64,000 bases of DNA from Prorocentrum cordatum (taxonomy: Eukaryota; Sar; Dinophyceae; Prorocentrales; Prorocentraceae), in assembly GCA_963575745.1 (NCBI GenBank), contig CAUYUJ010019337.1, positions 630,287-694,286 of the forward strand, read 5' to 3'. The position numbers and the translations under genes are program-made. How positions within the stretch are numbered: position 1 is the stretch's first letter; each line of letters starts with the position of its first letter. This document shows positions 1 to 9,649 of this stretch, piece by piece. The notes beneath the pieces are model-generated. The model had not been told where the DNA came from, did no database searches, and was given only the letters and a program-made list of their open reading frames with translations.

Positions 1-32
1 AATCTGCCGCGATTACCCTCTATGCTGAGCCC

Positions 33-190
33 CCCAGCAGGCCTCGAAAGTGGCGACAGTTTCACAGATCGCAGCCCCCCGCAGGCAAGACAGAAAGAGG
101 CAGGAAAGAGGCGGGAGGCGGGAGGAGGAAGGACGCGACCACACTGCTCTATTCAAAACGAATACCCAACCAAGGAGGGTTGGGAAAAAC
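33..190. repeat. Second copy of the block that ends the 101-bp array
   Basis: Positions 33-190 repeat the order seen at about 3076-3275: one last 101-bp-type unit, a GGAGGC-rich purine stretch, then the shared core AACGAATACCCAACCAAGGA and GGGTTGGGAAAAAC. The window therefore appears to open just inside the end of another array of the same kind. The two copies diverge completely after the GGGTTGGGAAAAAC core. Confidence 0.8.
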
Positions 191-293
191 CTTGGGTTGT
201 TCAACAAATTCGCCTTCTTCGGCCATCTTGGAGGTCATCCGAGATCGCTCTGAACAGATGCTTGAAACCAGCCTTTCAGACACCCAACTGTTT

Positions 294-465
294 CGAGGAT
301 GTCTCAGGCGAGGGCCCTATTTTCGAGGATCCGAAAATTAGGCAAGCGAGTTCAACATCCCCGCTTTGCGAGGATGTCTCAGGCGAAACGGTCATTTTTA
401 GTATAAGACGTCTTAAACGATAGCCTCCGACATCTCGATTTTGTGAGGATGTCTCACGCGAAACG
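294..465. repeat. Three spaced copies of a ~20-bp motif
   Basis: The motif GAGGATGTCTCAGGCGAAAC or a near match occurs at about 295-312, 370-390 and 445-465, spaced roughly 75 bp apart. The spacers differ. No protein-coding signal is convincing here. Confidence 0.6.
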
Positions 466-476
466 CTGGACCCCCC

Positions 477-690
477 CACTTGATAAATGTTTTCCCCTCC
501 GGGCCGATAACCAACGTCCGTCGCGCGACTCTAAAGAGTCTTAGCGCGCTTACCGTCATCCGCCACGTCCCGGTCAAGGCCCGACCCCGCCACCACTCAC
601 TCCTCCCCTGGATCCCTCCACTTGATAAATATTTCCCCTCCGGGCCGATGAGCCACGTCGATCGCGCGACTCTTCGAGTCTAAGCGCACT
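477..690. repeat. Direct duplication of a ~75-bp unit
   Basis: The unit beginning CCACTTGATAAAT and continuing TTCCCCTCCGGGCCGAT occurs at about 477-552 and again at 617-690, 140 bp apart. Each copy ends in a short hairpin-forming stretch (GCGCGACTC...GAGTC). Confidence 0.75.
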
Positions 691-747
691 TTTTGGCTAG
701 CGCTGCACCACTTCACTCTGATGCTTTGCGTTGGGTCCTGAGCCCAG

Positions 748-1554
748 CTAGTCACTGTTAAATGCCGTGGTGGACGCACGCGCGGTGGTCCCACCACCGC
801 CGCCGGCTACCACTGTAGGGCGCGCGGCGTATGTAAGGGTCCCGTCATCCGCCAGGACCCCTACAGAGGCAAGCTCTGATTGGGGATCTAGTAATGCGCC
901 GCCTGATTCCTCCTCAAGAAAAACAAGCCTGAGAAGAAGCATGTTGTCCATTGTCACCCCCGGGCCAAGCGTGGATACGTTCAAAACCACCCCCTGGCAC
1001 CATCCCTGGCAGAATCCCCACCACTTTTCTTGAACCGCTTCCAGCCGTTGCGATAAGGAGGCTCCCCGACGGCCATCGGAAGGCTTAAAAGGGTAATCGC
1101 ACAGACTCGTCGTCCACCTCCCGCTCGAGCTTCTCCTGCTGCTCAGCCTCCTCCCCTGCACATCCCTCCCAAGATCGGAGAGGACCTGGCCGTGGCCACG
1201 AGAGGCCCCCCCAAACAAAATTACCCTGGCGACGTACCCAACTCCTGCGCAATGCGGGGCAGGAGTAGCTTGGGAGATTTGACGAGAAGGCGGCGACGTG
1301 ACATGGACGCATAAACTTCTGCGAGCGGCATTTGGAAGGTTCGCAGGTCCCCAATCAAGGGAAAAACGATGAGTGACTAAGTGAACCCCTGAGTCGCTAA
1401 GGAAGACGCAAGGTCCGAAAGGAGACCGTGGGCAAGGGGCTTGCAACGGCGGCGGGGCAACAACAACAACATGCCATGGCCGCCCAGGGACGGCGAGGTC
1501 CCGCTCAGGTCTGCGCAGTGCCTCACTCCGCTGGACCCACCAGCAGCCTTCCAA
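748..1554 (-). CDS. Uncharacterised open frame, possibly part of a decayed gene
   Basis: A 268-codon open frame on the minus strand. Its last third, about 750-1040, looks more protein-like than the rest: it mixes hydrophobic and acidic residues, including L-E-E-E-S-G-G and a run of L-L-L-R-L-V-F-L. The first part overlaps the 101-bp array and is probably fortuitous. No family is recognised and there is no start or splice evidence. The reading frame may be a chance product of high GC content. Confidence 0.2.
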   Translation of the reverse strand: MEGCWWVQRSEALRRPERDLAVPGRPWHVVVVAPPPLQAPCPRSPFGPCVFLSDSGVHLVTHRFSLDWGPANLPNAARRSLCVHVTSPPSRQISQATPAPHCAGVGYVARVILFGGASRGHGQVLSDLGRDVQGRRLSSRRSSSGRWTTSLCDYPFKPSDGRRGASLSQRLEAVQEKWWGFCQGWCQGVVLNVSTLGPGVTMDNMLLLRLVFLEEESGGALLDPQSELASVGVLADDGTLTYAARPTVVAGGGGGTTARASTTAFNSD

Positions 1555-3822
1555 AGTGGGGAGCCCACCAGCAGCCCTCGAAAGTGGCGACAGTTGCGCA
1601 GATCGCAGCCCCCCAGGAACGGCGAAGTCTCGCTCAGGTCTGCGCGGTGCCTCACTCCGCTGGACCCTACAAAAGCCCTCGAAAGTGGCGACGGTTTCGC
1701 AGATCGCAGCCCCCCCCCAGGGACTGCAAGGTCTACCTCAGGTCTGGGCGGTGCCTCACTCCGCTGGACCTTCCAGCAGCCCTCGAAAGTGGCGACAGTT
1801 GCGCAGATCGCAGACCCCCAGGGACGGCGAGGTCTAGCTCAGGTCCGCGCGGTGCCTCACTCCGCTGGACCCACCAGCAGCCCTCGAAAGCGGCGACAGT
1901 TGCGCAGATCGCAGACCGCCAGGGACGGCGAGGTCTCCCTCAGGTCTGCGCGGTGCCTCACTCCGCTGGACCCACCAGCAGCCCTCGAAAGTGGCGACAG
2001 TTTCGCAGATCGCAGACCCCAGGGACGGCGAGGTCTACCTCAGATCTGCGCGGTGCCTCACTCCGCTGGACCCACCAGCAGCCCGAAAGTGGCGACAGTT
2101 GCGCAGATCGCAGACCCCCAGGGACTGCAAGGTCTACCTCAGTCATGCGCGGTGCCTCACTCCGCTGAACCACCAGCAGCCCTCGAAAGTGGCGACAGTT
2201 TGCGCAGATCGCAGACCCCCAGGGACGGCGAGGTCTACCTCAGGCCTGCGCGGTGCCTCACTCCGCTGGACCCACCAGCAGCCCTCGAAAGTGGCGACAG
2301 TTGCGCAGATCGCAGACCCCCAGGGACGGCGAGGTCTACCTCAGGTCCGCGCGGTGCCTCACTCCGCTGGACCCACCAGCAGCCCTCGAAAGCGGCGACA
2401 GTTGCGCAGATCGCAGACCGCCAGGGACGGCGAGGTCTAATTCAGGTCCGCGCGGTGCCTCACTCGCCGGACCCACCAGCACCCCTCGAAAGTGGCGACG
2501 GTTTCGCAGATCGCAGCCCCGCAGGGACGGCAAGGTCTACCTCAGGTCCGCGCGGTGCCTCATCCCGCTGGACCCACCAGCAGCCCTCGAAAGTGGCGAC
2601 AGTTGCGCAGATCGCAGCCCCCAGGGACGGCGAGGACTACCACAGGCCTGCGCGGTGCCTCACTCCGCTGAACCCACCAGCAGCCCTCGAAAGTGGCGAC
2701 ACTTTCGCAGATCGCAGCCCCCCAGGGAGGCGAGGTCTACCTCAGATCTGCGCGGTGCCTCATCCCGCTGGACCCACCAGCAGCCCTCGAAAGTGGCAAC
2801 AGTTTGGCAGATCGCAGCCCCCAGGGACGACGAGGTCTACCTCAGGCCTGCGCGGTGCCTCACTCTGCTGGACCCACCAGCAGCCCTCGAGCGACAGTTT
2901 CGCAGATCGCAGCCCCCCATGGACGGCGCGGTCTACCTCAGGTCTGGGCGGTGCCTCACTCCGCTGGACCCACCAGCAGCCCTCAAAAGTAGCGACAGTT
3001 GCGCAGATCGCAGACCCCAGGGACGGCGAGGTCTACCTCAGGTCCCCGCGGTGCCTCACTCCGCTGGACCCACCAGCAGCCCTCGAAAGTGGCGACAGTT
3101 TCGCAGATCGCAGCCCCCCAGGCAAGGCAAGAGGAGACAACAAGGAGGCGGGGGCTGGAGGCGAGAGGCAGGAGGCGGGAGGCGGGAGGAAGGAAGGAAG
3201 GAAGGAAGGACGCGCGAGCAGTGCTCTATCCAAAACGAATACCCAACCAAGGAGGGTTGGGAAAAACATCGTTTGGTCTCCGCACGATCTCTCTCATCCT
3301 CATCCCCCTCCCAGGCACGACGTCGGCCCCGCAGCTGCCACCTCGCACACTCCGCCATCTTCAGCGGCCCCAGGGGCCCCGAAGCGAATCCTCGAGAAGG
3401 CGAACCTGGCAAAACCGGCCGCCGTGATTCGTCGACGCGGCGTCCAGAGTCGAGGCGGATCCGGCCGTGGAAGCGGGGGCGCCACGAAGAGGTCCGAGGG
3501 GATGTCCCGGGGGGGCCATATTCCTAGATCCTCGGTCCTACCTGCCCCCTCCCCCAAGTCGTCCTCAGCGACACCAAAATCGAAAGCCGACCGAACCGAC
3601 AGCGAATCTGCAGCCGACCGAGTTCGACGGGCCGCAGGCAGTCTAGAAGGGCACTGCGAGCGGCGCAACAGCCGACTGGACCGAACCGCCCAGACGCAGA
3701 CTGCGAAGCAGCCGGACTGGCCGAATTTGTTCCCCCGACTCCTTCTCTTAGGGCTGAGGGCACAGATGAAGAAGCTGATGCGGAGAAAACAAGCGGCAGC
3801 AGCAGGCGGCACGGGGAACTGA
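1441..3822 (+). CDS. Long open frame created by the satellite; coding status doubtful
   Basis: A 793-codon open frame covers the whole 101-bp array and runs on through unique sequence to a stop at 3820-3822. Two other plus-strand frames are also long and open across the array, which is expected when a stop-free unit is repeated with a period not divisible by three. The translation is rich in R, P, S and Q with recurring C-L-T-P-L-D-P-P and A-D-R-S-P-P segments. No domain is recognised. The unique tail (about 3270-3820) is basic and also of unknown type. It is most likely not a gene; only transcript or peptide data could argue otherwise. Confidence 0.2.
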   Translation: MQRRRGNNNNMPWPPRDGEVPLRSAQCLTPLDPPAAFQSGEPTSSPRKWRQLRRSQPPRNGEVSLRSARCLTPLDPTKALESGDGFADRSPPPGTARSTSGLGGASLRWTFQQPSKVATVAQIADPQGRRGLAQVRAVPHSAGPTSSPRKRRQLRRSQTARDGEVSLRSARCLTPLDPPAALESGDSFADRRPQGRRGLPQICAVPHSAGPTSSPKVATVAQIADPQGLQGLPQSCAVPHSAEPPAALESGDSLRRSQTPRDGEVYLRPARCLTPLDPPAALESGDSCADRRPPGTARSTSGPRGASLRWTHQQPSKAATVAQIADRQGRRGLIQVRAVPHSPDPPAPLESGDGFADRSPAGTARSTSGPRGASSRWTHQQPSKVATVAQIAAPRDGEDYHRPARCLTPLNPPAALESGDTFADRSPPGRRGLPQICAVPHPAGPTSSPRKWQQFGRSQPPGTTRSTSGLRGASLCWTHQQPSSDSFADRSPPWTARSTSGLGGASLRWTHQQPSKVATVAQIADPRDGEVYLRSPRCLTPLDPPAALESGDSFADRSPPGKARGDNKEAGAGGERQEAGGGRKEGRKEGRASSALSKTNTQPRRVGKNIVWSPHDLSHPHPPPRHDVGPAAATSHTPPSSAAPGAPKRILEKANLAKPAAVIRRRGVQSRGGSGRGSGGATKRSEGMSRGGHIPRSSVLPAPSPKSSSATPKSKADRTDSESAADRVRRAAGSLEGHCERRNSRLDRTAQTQTAKQPDWPNLFPRLLLLGLRAQMKKLMRRKQAAAAGGTGN
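1484..3120. repeat. 101-bp tandem satellite array, about 16 units
   Basis: Successive units carry GTGCCTCACTCCGCTGGACC, CAGCAGCCCTCGAAAGTGGC, CAGTTGCGCAGATCGCAGAC and CCAGGGACGGCGAGGTCTAC. The phase marker TCCGCTGGAC recurs at 1861, 1962, 2062, 2161, 2262 and 2363, giving a period of 99-101 bp. Units differ by scattered substitutions and single-base indels in the C-run after GCAGA. Because 101 is not a multiple of three, the same sequence is read in a different frame in each unit. Confidence 0.95.
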
Positions 3823-3879
3823 GAAAAAGAAAGAGAGCGGCGGATCGGGCCAAAGTCCAGAAAAGGCTGGATCCCCCCA

Positions 3880-4140
3880 GGAGCGGAACGGCGCAAGAGG
3901 AGCCCACACCTCAACCAGGACCCTCGAACGCGAGGACCGAGGGTCGAGGACCAAGGAGGACTCGAGGACCGAGGGAGATCGAAGAAGAGAGAAAGCGCGA
4001 GAACGAGAGAAAACTCGAGGATCGAAACCCAGACCCCGACCGTCAGGTGTTTCCGTAAAACTTACCCCCAGACGTCTGGACCCTTCGTCGGGGACCGGCA
4101 TTTCACTTTCGAGTAGTTTGCTCGACCGCCCCGAGGCCCG
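3880..4140. repeat. Degenerate GAGGACC / TCGAGGACC repeats
   Basis: About 250 bp of loosely repeated TCGAGGACCGAGGG-like words. A similar vocabulary (GAGGTTCGAGGGCCGAGG) recurs at 40550-40770, suggesting a dispersed low-complexity family. No gene is seen. Confidence 0.5.
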
Positions 4141-4200
4141 ATGAGGATCGAGGAGGAGAGGGGCTCAGGGATCGAGGAACCTCGAGGATCTCGGAAATTC

Positions 4201-4219
4201 CACACACACACACACACAC
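4201..4219. repeat. (CA)n microsatellite
   Basis: An uninterrupted CA dinucleotide run of about nine units. Confidence 0.95.
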
Positions 4220-4349
4220 GGGACGGCCGCGGTGCGCTGGCGTGGGGCGAGCGGGTGCGGGGCGGCGCGGCGGGGCGCGCCCAGCTCACCCTGCTGGCCG
4301 GCCGGCCCCCCACACCGCTTTCCTGCAGGTCCTGCGGGGCGAAGAGAAG

Positions 4350-4595
4350 GGCGGAAGGGGCGAGGATGAAAGGCGAGGATAAGAAGGCGAGGATGAGTCG
4401 GAAGGGGCGAGGAGGAGGGGGCGAGGAGGGGCGGAGGGGGTGAAGAGGGAGGAGGGGGGAGAAAGGAGAGGATGGGGGGGGGGACAGAGCCGGGAGGGGG
4501 GAGAAAAGGGGGGAGGAGAAGGAAGGAGGGACGGGCGGGGGGGGAGGCGGGAGGGGGGGGGAGAATGGGGGGAGGAGGGGAAAGGGCCAACTAGA
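4350..4595. repeat. Polypurine tract (GGGGAGGAGG type)
   Basis: About 245 bp that are almost pure G and A on the plus strand. Frames through it encode only R/G/E or P/S/L homopolymer-like peptides and are not considered genes. Confidence 0.9.
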
Positions 4596-5400
4596 TGCGG
4601 TCGGGCCGCATGTGGTATCCCTTCCCTCATCCCTTCAAATTGCGCAGAGTTGTTTCATCCGTGGACGCGTGTTATAAACGACCTCGAACTCCAACAAAGA
4701 CCCCATCGTGTTATGCGCAATCGGAAAAGGATACCTGCGTACATAGGGGAAAGAAGGTGGCGGCTTAGCAGGAAAATGAGCAGGAGGACCAGGAGGAGGA
4801 TGCAAAAAGAGGACGAGGACGAACAGCCGCAACAAGAACTGGAGTGATTTCCGTCGCCTCCCGTCTCACCCATAGCAGAATTCTGACGGCGCCTGTTTGA
4901 TCACATCCTGTTGCGCTGGGGGGGGGCCACAGAAAGCAAACAGGGGGGCAAAAAGACAAAGCGAAGACAGAGAAAGGGAAATGACGGGGGCGAAATGATG
5001 TAGAAGGACTCGCACCCAGAAAAATGGCCTGCGGAGGAGCGAGAGCGCAAGTCTGAAGGACGGGAACGAAGCGCCGATTCAAAAACTAAGACTCACGCTG
5101 CAGCGGGAACACCATCGCAAAACACCAAAACATTCGGATGTAAAAACAGCACGAACCAACGTTTGAAACATGAGTGCTCAAAATACGCTGAGGGCGGATG
5201 TCTTCCGCACAGGGTCAGGGAAGAGAAGAAAGTAGCAATCGTGTGCAAGTGTGAAGGGGGAGGGGCGGGGGGGTAGGGGGATCGTGGGTGAGCGCCGACT
5301 GCGGCCACGTCCGCACAGGACTGACACGGGCAGGCTCGGGAGAGCACGAAGAGGCGATCGCTGAAGGTGAACGCCGTGTCGGACGGAGACGCGGCGGGTC
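4596..5400. other. Unique sequence without a supported gene
   Basis: Mixed-composition DNA of ordinary complexity. A short plus-strand frame ending at 4847 (basic, then acidic Q/E-rich tail) could be a terminal exon, because it follows a purine tract as exons do in the 12-20 kb genes. There is no matching partner exon, so I do not call it. Confidence 0.4.
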
Positions 5401-5406
5401 TGCACG

Positions 5407-6015
5407 CTACGCGGCGAGCCCCCCTCCCAACCCCCCACGGCCACCCCCGTCCGCCCTGGGCTCTCCTCGAGGATGTCCGCGACGCGGTTCAGCAGGCCTT
5501 TCTAATAGAGGAGGCTCCGAAGCGCGGGCGCCCGCCTCACGAAGGAATGCACCAGGGTCGTCGCGCGACACGCCGTACCGAGCAGCCAAGGCCTCGGCGA
5601 CCACACCATACGACTTGCCCGCGCCGCCCGGGAGCCTCCCGCCGCCAGTCGCCACCGTGGCCGCCGTCCGCCGCGGCGGCAGCTCGTCGGCCCAGGAGTC
5701 GTCCAGCAGGGACGACGGCGGAACAGCGTCGCCGCTGCCGCCAGCAGGGCCGCGCGCGCCGCCGCGCCCACGCCGCCGTGGGCGCCCCTGGGGGCGGGTC
5801 ACAGGCGGGGCGGCATCGGGCACAGGCGGAGGCGGCGCCGCCAGGACGGCGACAGCAGAGCGTAGGAAGCCCTCGGCGGCGCGGATAAAACGAGTCGCCT
5901 CACGACCATCCGCGCCGCCCGACAGCCCAGCGGCCGCATGCTCCGCGATGGGGGTCCCGCGGGCGGCCTGGAGCGACGCGGCCGTGCGAGCCCGCTGCGT
6001 CGGCGGCATCAGCAA
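5407..6015 (-). CDS. Uncharacterised A/G/P/R-rich open frame
   Basis: A 202-codon minus-strand frame. The middle is proline/arginine low complexity. The stretch from about 5640 to 5480 is more protein-like, with G-G-A-G-K-S-Y-G-V-V-A-E-A-L-A-A-R-Y-G and an S-R-D-D-P-G segment. G-A-G-K-S superficially resembles part of a P-loop, but the surrounding hydrophobic strand is missing, so I do not assign nucleotide binding. The very high local GC could also explain an open frame of this size. Confidence 0.22.
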   Translation of the reverse strand: MLMPPTQRARTAASLQAARGTPIAEHAAAGLSGGADGREATRFIRAAEGFLRSAVAVLAAPPPPVPDAAPPVTRPQGRPRRRGRGGARGPAGGSGDAVPPSSLLDDSWADELPPRRTAATVATGGGRLPGGAGKSYGVVAEALAARYGVSRDDPGAFLREAGARASEPPLLERPAEPRRGHPRGEPRADGGGRGGLGGGLAA

Positions 6016-6189
6016 CGACGCGGGAGGCGCGGGGGGCCGACCCAGCGCAACGCGCCTTGAGCCAAATCCAAGTGGCGAGGAGGGGGGAGGAGAGGGGAGA
6101 GCGGGAGAGAGGTGGGGAAAGGGGCGAGAGGAAGGGGGAGAAGGGGGGAGAGGAAGGGGGGAGGGCGGGCGGGGGAGGGCGGGAGAGCG

Positions 6190-6433
6190 GGGGCATCATC
6201 ATCACAATCACCACCATCACCACCACAACCATCGTCATCATCACCAACAACACCATCAACATCAACACCAACAACCACAACAACAACAAAAACAAGGTAC
6301 ACCCCGGGACTGCGACCCCATCACCCCCGGTTCCTCTCCCGGGCTCCCCCCGTTCGCGCAAAAAACAAGGTACACCCCGGGACTGCGACCCCATCACCCC
6401 CGGTTCCTCTCCCGGGCTCCCCCCTTTCGCGCA
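6190..6433. repeat. CAH-triplet tract followed by a 73-bp direct duplication
   Basis: 6190-6290 is CAT/CAC/CAA triplets. It is followed by two adjacent copies of a 73-bp unit (6288-6360 and 6361-6433) containing CAAGGTACACCCCGGGACTG and CGACCCCATCACCCCCGGTT. The copies differ by only a couple of bases near their ends, so the duplication looks recent. Confidence 0.85.
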
Positions 6434-6533
6434 ACCCGGACCTGCCGCCCCGTGCGGACCAACCCCCCCCACCAACCAACCAACCAACCAACCAGCTCTC
6501 CATGCAACACAAAAAAATGTATATCACCTATGG

Positions 6534-7140
6534 GGAGGATGAGGAGGAGGAGGAGGAGGAGGAGGAGGAAGGACGACAAGGAGGACGGAGGGAGGAGACG
6601 GAGGAAGGAGGAGGAGGAAGGAGGAAGGAGGAGGAGGAAGGAGGAGGAAAAAAAAAAAAAAAACCGGAGGTAGGGGGGCGGAGGAAGGAGGGGAGGAAGG
6701 AGAAAGGGAGGAAGGAGGAAGGAGGAAAGTAGGAGGAAGTGAGGAAGGAGCAAGCCTCGATCAGGTAAGGAGGAGGAGAAAGGAGGAAGGAGGAAAGGAG
6801 GAAAGACGTAGGAGGAAAGGGGAAGGAGGAAGGAGGAAGGAGTAGAGGCAGGAGGAAGTAGGAAGTGGGAAGGAGATAGGAGGAAGGAGGGCGGAGGAAG
6901 GAGAGAGGAAGGAGGGCGGAGGAAGGAGGAGGAGGAAGGAGGGAAGGGAAAAAAAGGAGGAGAGGAAGGAGGAAGAAGGAAGAGGAGGATGAAGGAAGAA
7001 GGAGAAGGAGGAAGGAGGAAAGGAGGAAGGAGGAAGGAGGAAAGGAGAGGAAGGAGGAAGGAGGAAGGAAGGAAGGAGGAAGAGGAAAGGAGGAGAAGGA
7101 GGAAGGAGGAAAGAGGAGGAAGAAGGAGGAGGAGGAAGAT
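6534..7140. repeat. 600-bp polypurine (GGA/AAGGAGG) tract
   Basis: Nearly uninterrupted GGA/GGAAGGA repeats on the plus strand, with short breaks such as CAAGCCTCGATCAGGTA near 6750. Confidence 0.95.
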
Positions 7141-7160
7141 CACTCGGCCGAAGAGGGTCG

Positions 7161-7257
7161 CCCCCCCCCCCCCCCCCAAAAAAAAAAAATACGCCCTCCT
7201 ACTCCTCCTCCTCCTCCTCCTCTCCTCCTCCCCCTCCTCCTCCTCCTCCTCATCATC
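7161..7257. repeat. C17-A12 junction followed by TCC repeats
   Basis: A 17-base C run (7161-7177) abuts a 12-base A run (7178-7189), then TCC triplets on the plus strand to 7257. Together with the upstream GGA tract this places complementary simple sequences on either side of a short spacer. Confidence 0.9.
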
Positions 7258-7362
7258 ATCATCAATCACCACATCATCATCATCACCACCATCATCATCA
7301 TCACCACCATCATCACCACCACCATCACCGTCACCATCACCATCACCACCACAACCACCACC

Positions 7363-7413
<51 letters not shown>

Positions 7414-7719
7414 GTCATCATCAGCATCAGCATCATCATCCATCAGCATCAGCATCAGCATCAAGATCATCATCATCACCATAACCACCACCACCACCAC
7501 CATCATCATCATCAGCATCATCATCATAACCATCATCAGCAGCAGTAGCATCTACAGCATCAGCATCAACATCATCATTATTATCATAATCAGCATCATC
7601 ATCTGCATCATAATCAGCATAATCGTCATCATCGTCATCATCATCATAATCATCATCATCATCTGCAGCATCATCATAATCGTCATCAATATCCTCATCA
7701 TCACCATCATCATCAACAG

Positions 7720-7795
<76 letters not shown>

Positions 7796-7800
7796 GCCGT
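7258..7800. repeat. CAT/CAC triplet tract
   Basis: About 540 bp of CAT and CAC triplets with occasional CAG, AAT and CGT variants; the purest run is 7725-7795. Frames through it give poly-H, poly-I, poly-S or poly-M/D and are ignored. Confidence 0.95.
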
Positions 7801-9135
7801 CATTATCATCAGAATCGTCCCCCTCCCCTCATCATCGTCCCTCCTTCCACTCATTATCATCGTCATTATCCCTCCCCTCCCGTCCCTCCTCCCTCCCCTC
7901 CAGCCCCTCCTGCTGCCGCTGCTTCCCTTTCCGCTCCCCAGACGACATAAAAAGAGCGAGGAAGATAGAGAGACAGAGACAGAGACAGAGACAGAGAGAG
8001 AGAGACGCACGCACGCACGCACGCACAAACGCACACACGCGCTCTGGCGGCCGCATGAAACGTAGACTGAAAGAGAAAACGCGCCGCATTGAATAGCAAT
8101 ATCCCTAATGAACCTTGGTGAACCTTGAGGAAGACGCCCAAGACGGCCCCCCAGGCCCCCCAGACGGCCCCAGACGGCTCCAAAGGACCCCCCCAGACGG
8201 CTAGTGGGACCCCAGGATGGCCCAAGAGGGCCCTCAGACGGGGGGGAATCGGGGGGGGGAGGGGTTGGTTGGTTGGTGTGGGGAGGGGGGGGGCTGGGGG
8301 GCCAGACCCGGTGTCTTTCAACAACAACAACAACAACCACCACCACCACCACCACATCCACCCACCACCACATCAACAACAATACAACAATACTAACACG
8401 GGGGAACACTCCCGTTTCACCAGTGCCAAGGGTTTTCATTAGGAGCAGGCAATACCCCCACTTTGTGGGGGGGCCGGTTCAAGCACTACCAAATTCCCAA
8501 ACGACTCTTCGCCACCACCCACACCCAGCTTCCCGCCCTATGACGTTCGGACACTTCACTTCGTGGCATGCGGACGACCGTGGCTACTATTCAGGGCCAC
8601 GCGGCCGACGACGACGGCGTGCGCGCGCGAAGAAAAAACGAATGTGTCCCGCATGGTATTATTTGACAGGGATGATGGCCCTGGCAGGTGCGCAACCGTT
8701 GTTGCAGAAGTTCGAAAAAGTTGATCGCAAAAGCCCGTTTGACAGAAATGTTTAAAAAGTGTTGGGTTTCCTGCAAATCCGCAAGAGCGCGCGGGATGAA
8801 ATTGTGACACTTTTTTTTTAAAAAAAACCATTGGTTTTTTGATGTTTTTATGTTGAAATCGCTACGAACACTAAGGTTTTGGAAGGATTTCGTCTTGCGC
8901 GCGCGAATGTCCACTTTACCTTATTGTTTGCAAGGGATTCTTGAAGTTTGGTTATGTTAGAACAAGAAATGTCCACTTTAGCTTATTTTTTGCAAGGGAA
9001 AACGGGCCGTAACAAAACAACCGGATCCGGACCAACCCGTTTTGCCTGAGACTTCCTCACGAAAATGATGAAAATGTGGCTGCGGCCTAGGCGCGGCGGG
9101 GGGGCCGCGCACCAGGGGTCCCAACAATAATTATT
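7801..9135. other. Mixed sequence, no supported gene; small GGCCGTCTTGG-type block at 8131-8240
   Basis: 7970-8040 has GA/GC-ACGC short runs. 8131-8240 is the reverse-complement form (AGACGGCCCC) of the repeat that dominates 10.7-12.4 kb. 8310-8400 is a CAA/CAC tract. 8440-9130 is unique, with AT-rich homopolymer runs around 8810-8850. I see no splice-compatible coding pattern. Confidence 0.5.
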
Positions 9136-9139
9136 CTTT

Positions 9140-9305
9140 AGAAGAAATAATGTTCAACAACAACAATCACAACAACAACAACAACAAATAACAAACAACA
9201 AACAACAATCAACAAACAACAAACGACAAACAACAAATCACAAACCACAAACAACAACTACAACAACTACAACAACTACAACAACTACAACAACTACAAC
9301 AACAA
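9140..9305. repeat. CAA-type satellite
   Basis: Repeats of CAA, AACAAA and, at 9255-9303, five or so units of CAACTACAA. Confidence 0.9.
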
Positions 9306-9369
9306 TAAGCAAACACTCTCACCACTGGACGCTTCAAAAACGAAAAGCACGGGATCTCCCGAAATGCGC

Positions 9370-9610
9370 GTTTCCCCCAGAGAATGTGACGATTTGTCCT
9401 TGTTCGGGCTCTCCTGGGGCTCTCTCTGGAGCCCACTTGGAGCATTTGGGATGCCTCCTCTTGGGCCGTCGGGCGGCTACCTTGGGCGTCTTCGAGCGCT
9501 CGGGGCCCGTCTCGGAAGCCCTCTCGGACCGTCGTCGGCCGTTTTCGGGCCCTCTTGGGGGCCTCCAGCGGCGGCTCGGAGCGCTCTGAGACCATCTTGG
9601 AAGCGGCCGG
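9370..9610. repeat. GGCCGTCTTGG-family block beside a PPR fragment
   Basis: Loosely repeated words such as CTTGGGCCGTC, CTTGGGCGTC and CTCTTGGGGGCC. This is the same vocabulary and orientation as the larger block at 10740-12432. On the minus strand it immediately follows the PPR-like coding fragment. Confidence 0.65.
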
Positions 9611-9649
9611 GGCCCGCGCCGGTGGCCGCCGGGAGGGGCCGGACCACGG

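Noticed and set aside
1428-2440. Several long plus-strand frames in the 101-bp array as separate genes
   Set aside because: They are the same satellite read in rotating frames; there is no domain and no splice pattern.
4201-4219. Possible promoter or recombination hotspot at the CA run
   Set aside because: A short CA microsatellite alone is not evidence for either.
5470-5640. P-loop ATPase from G-A-G-K-S
   Set aside because: The full Walker A spacing and hydrophobic strand are missing, and no Walker B is visible.
6394-8439. Long frames of poly-M/D, poly-I, poly-H or poly-S across CAT and GGA tracts
   Set aside because: Pure products of triplet repeats without unique coding sequence.
8520-9000. 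Dinoflagellate spliced-leader relic
   Set aside because: I looked here and elsewhere for the CCGTAGCCATTTTGGCTCAAG-type leader in pieces and found no match long enough to call.
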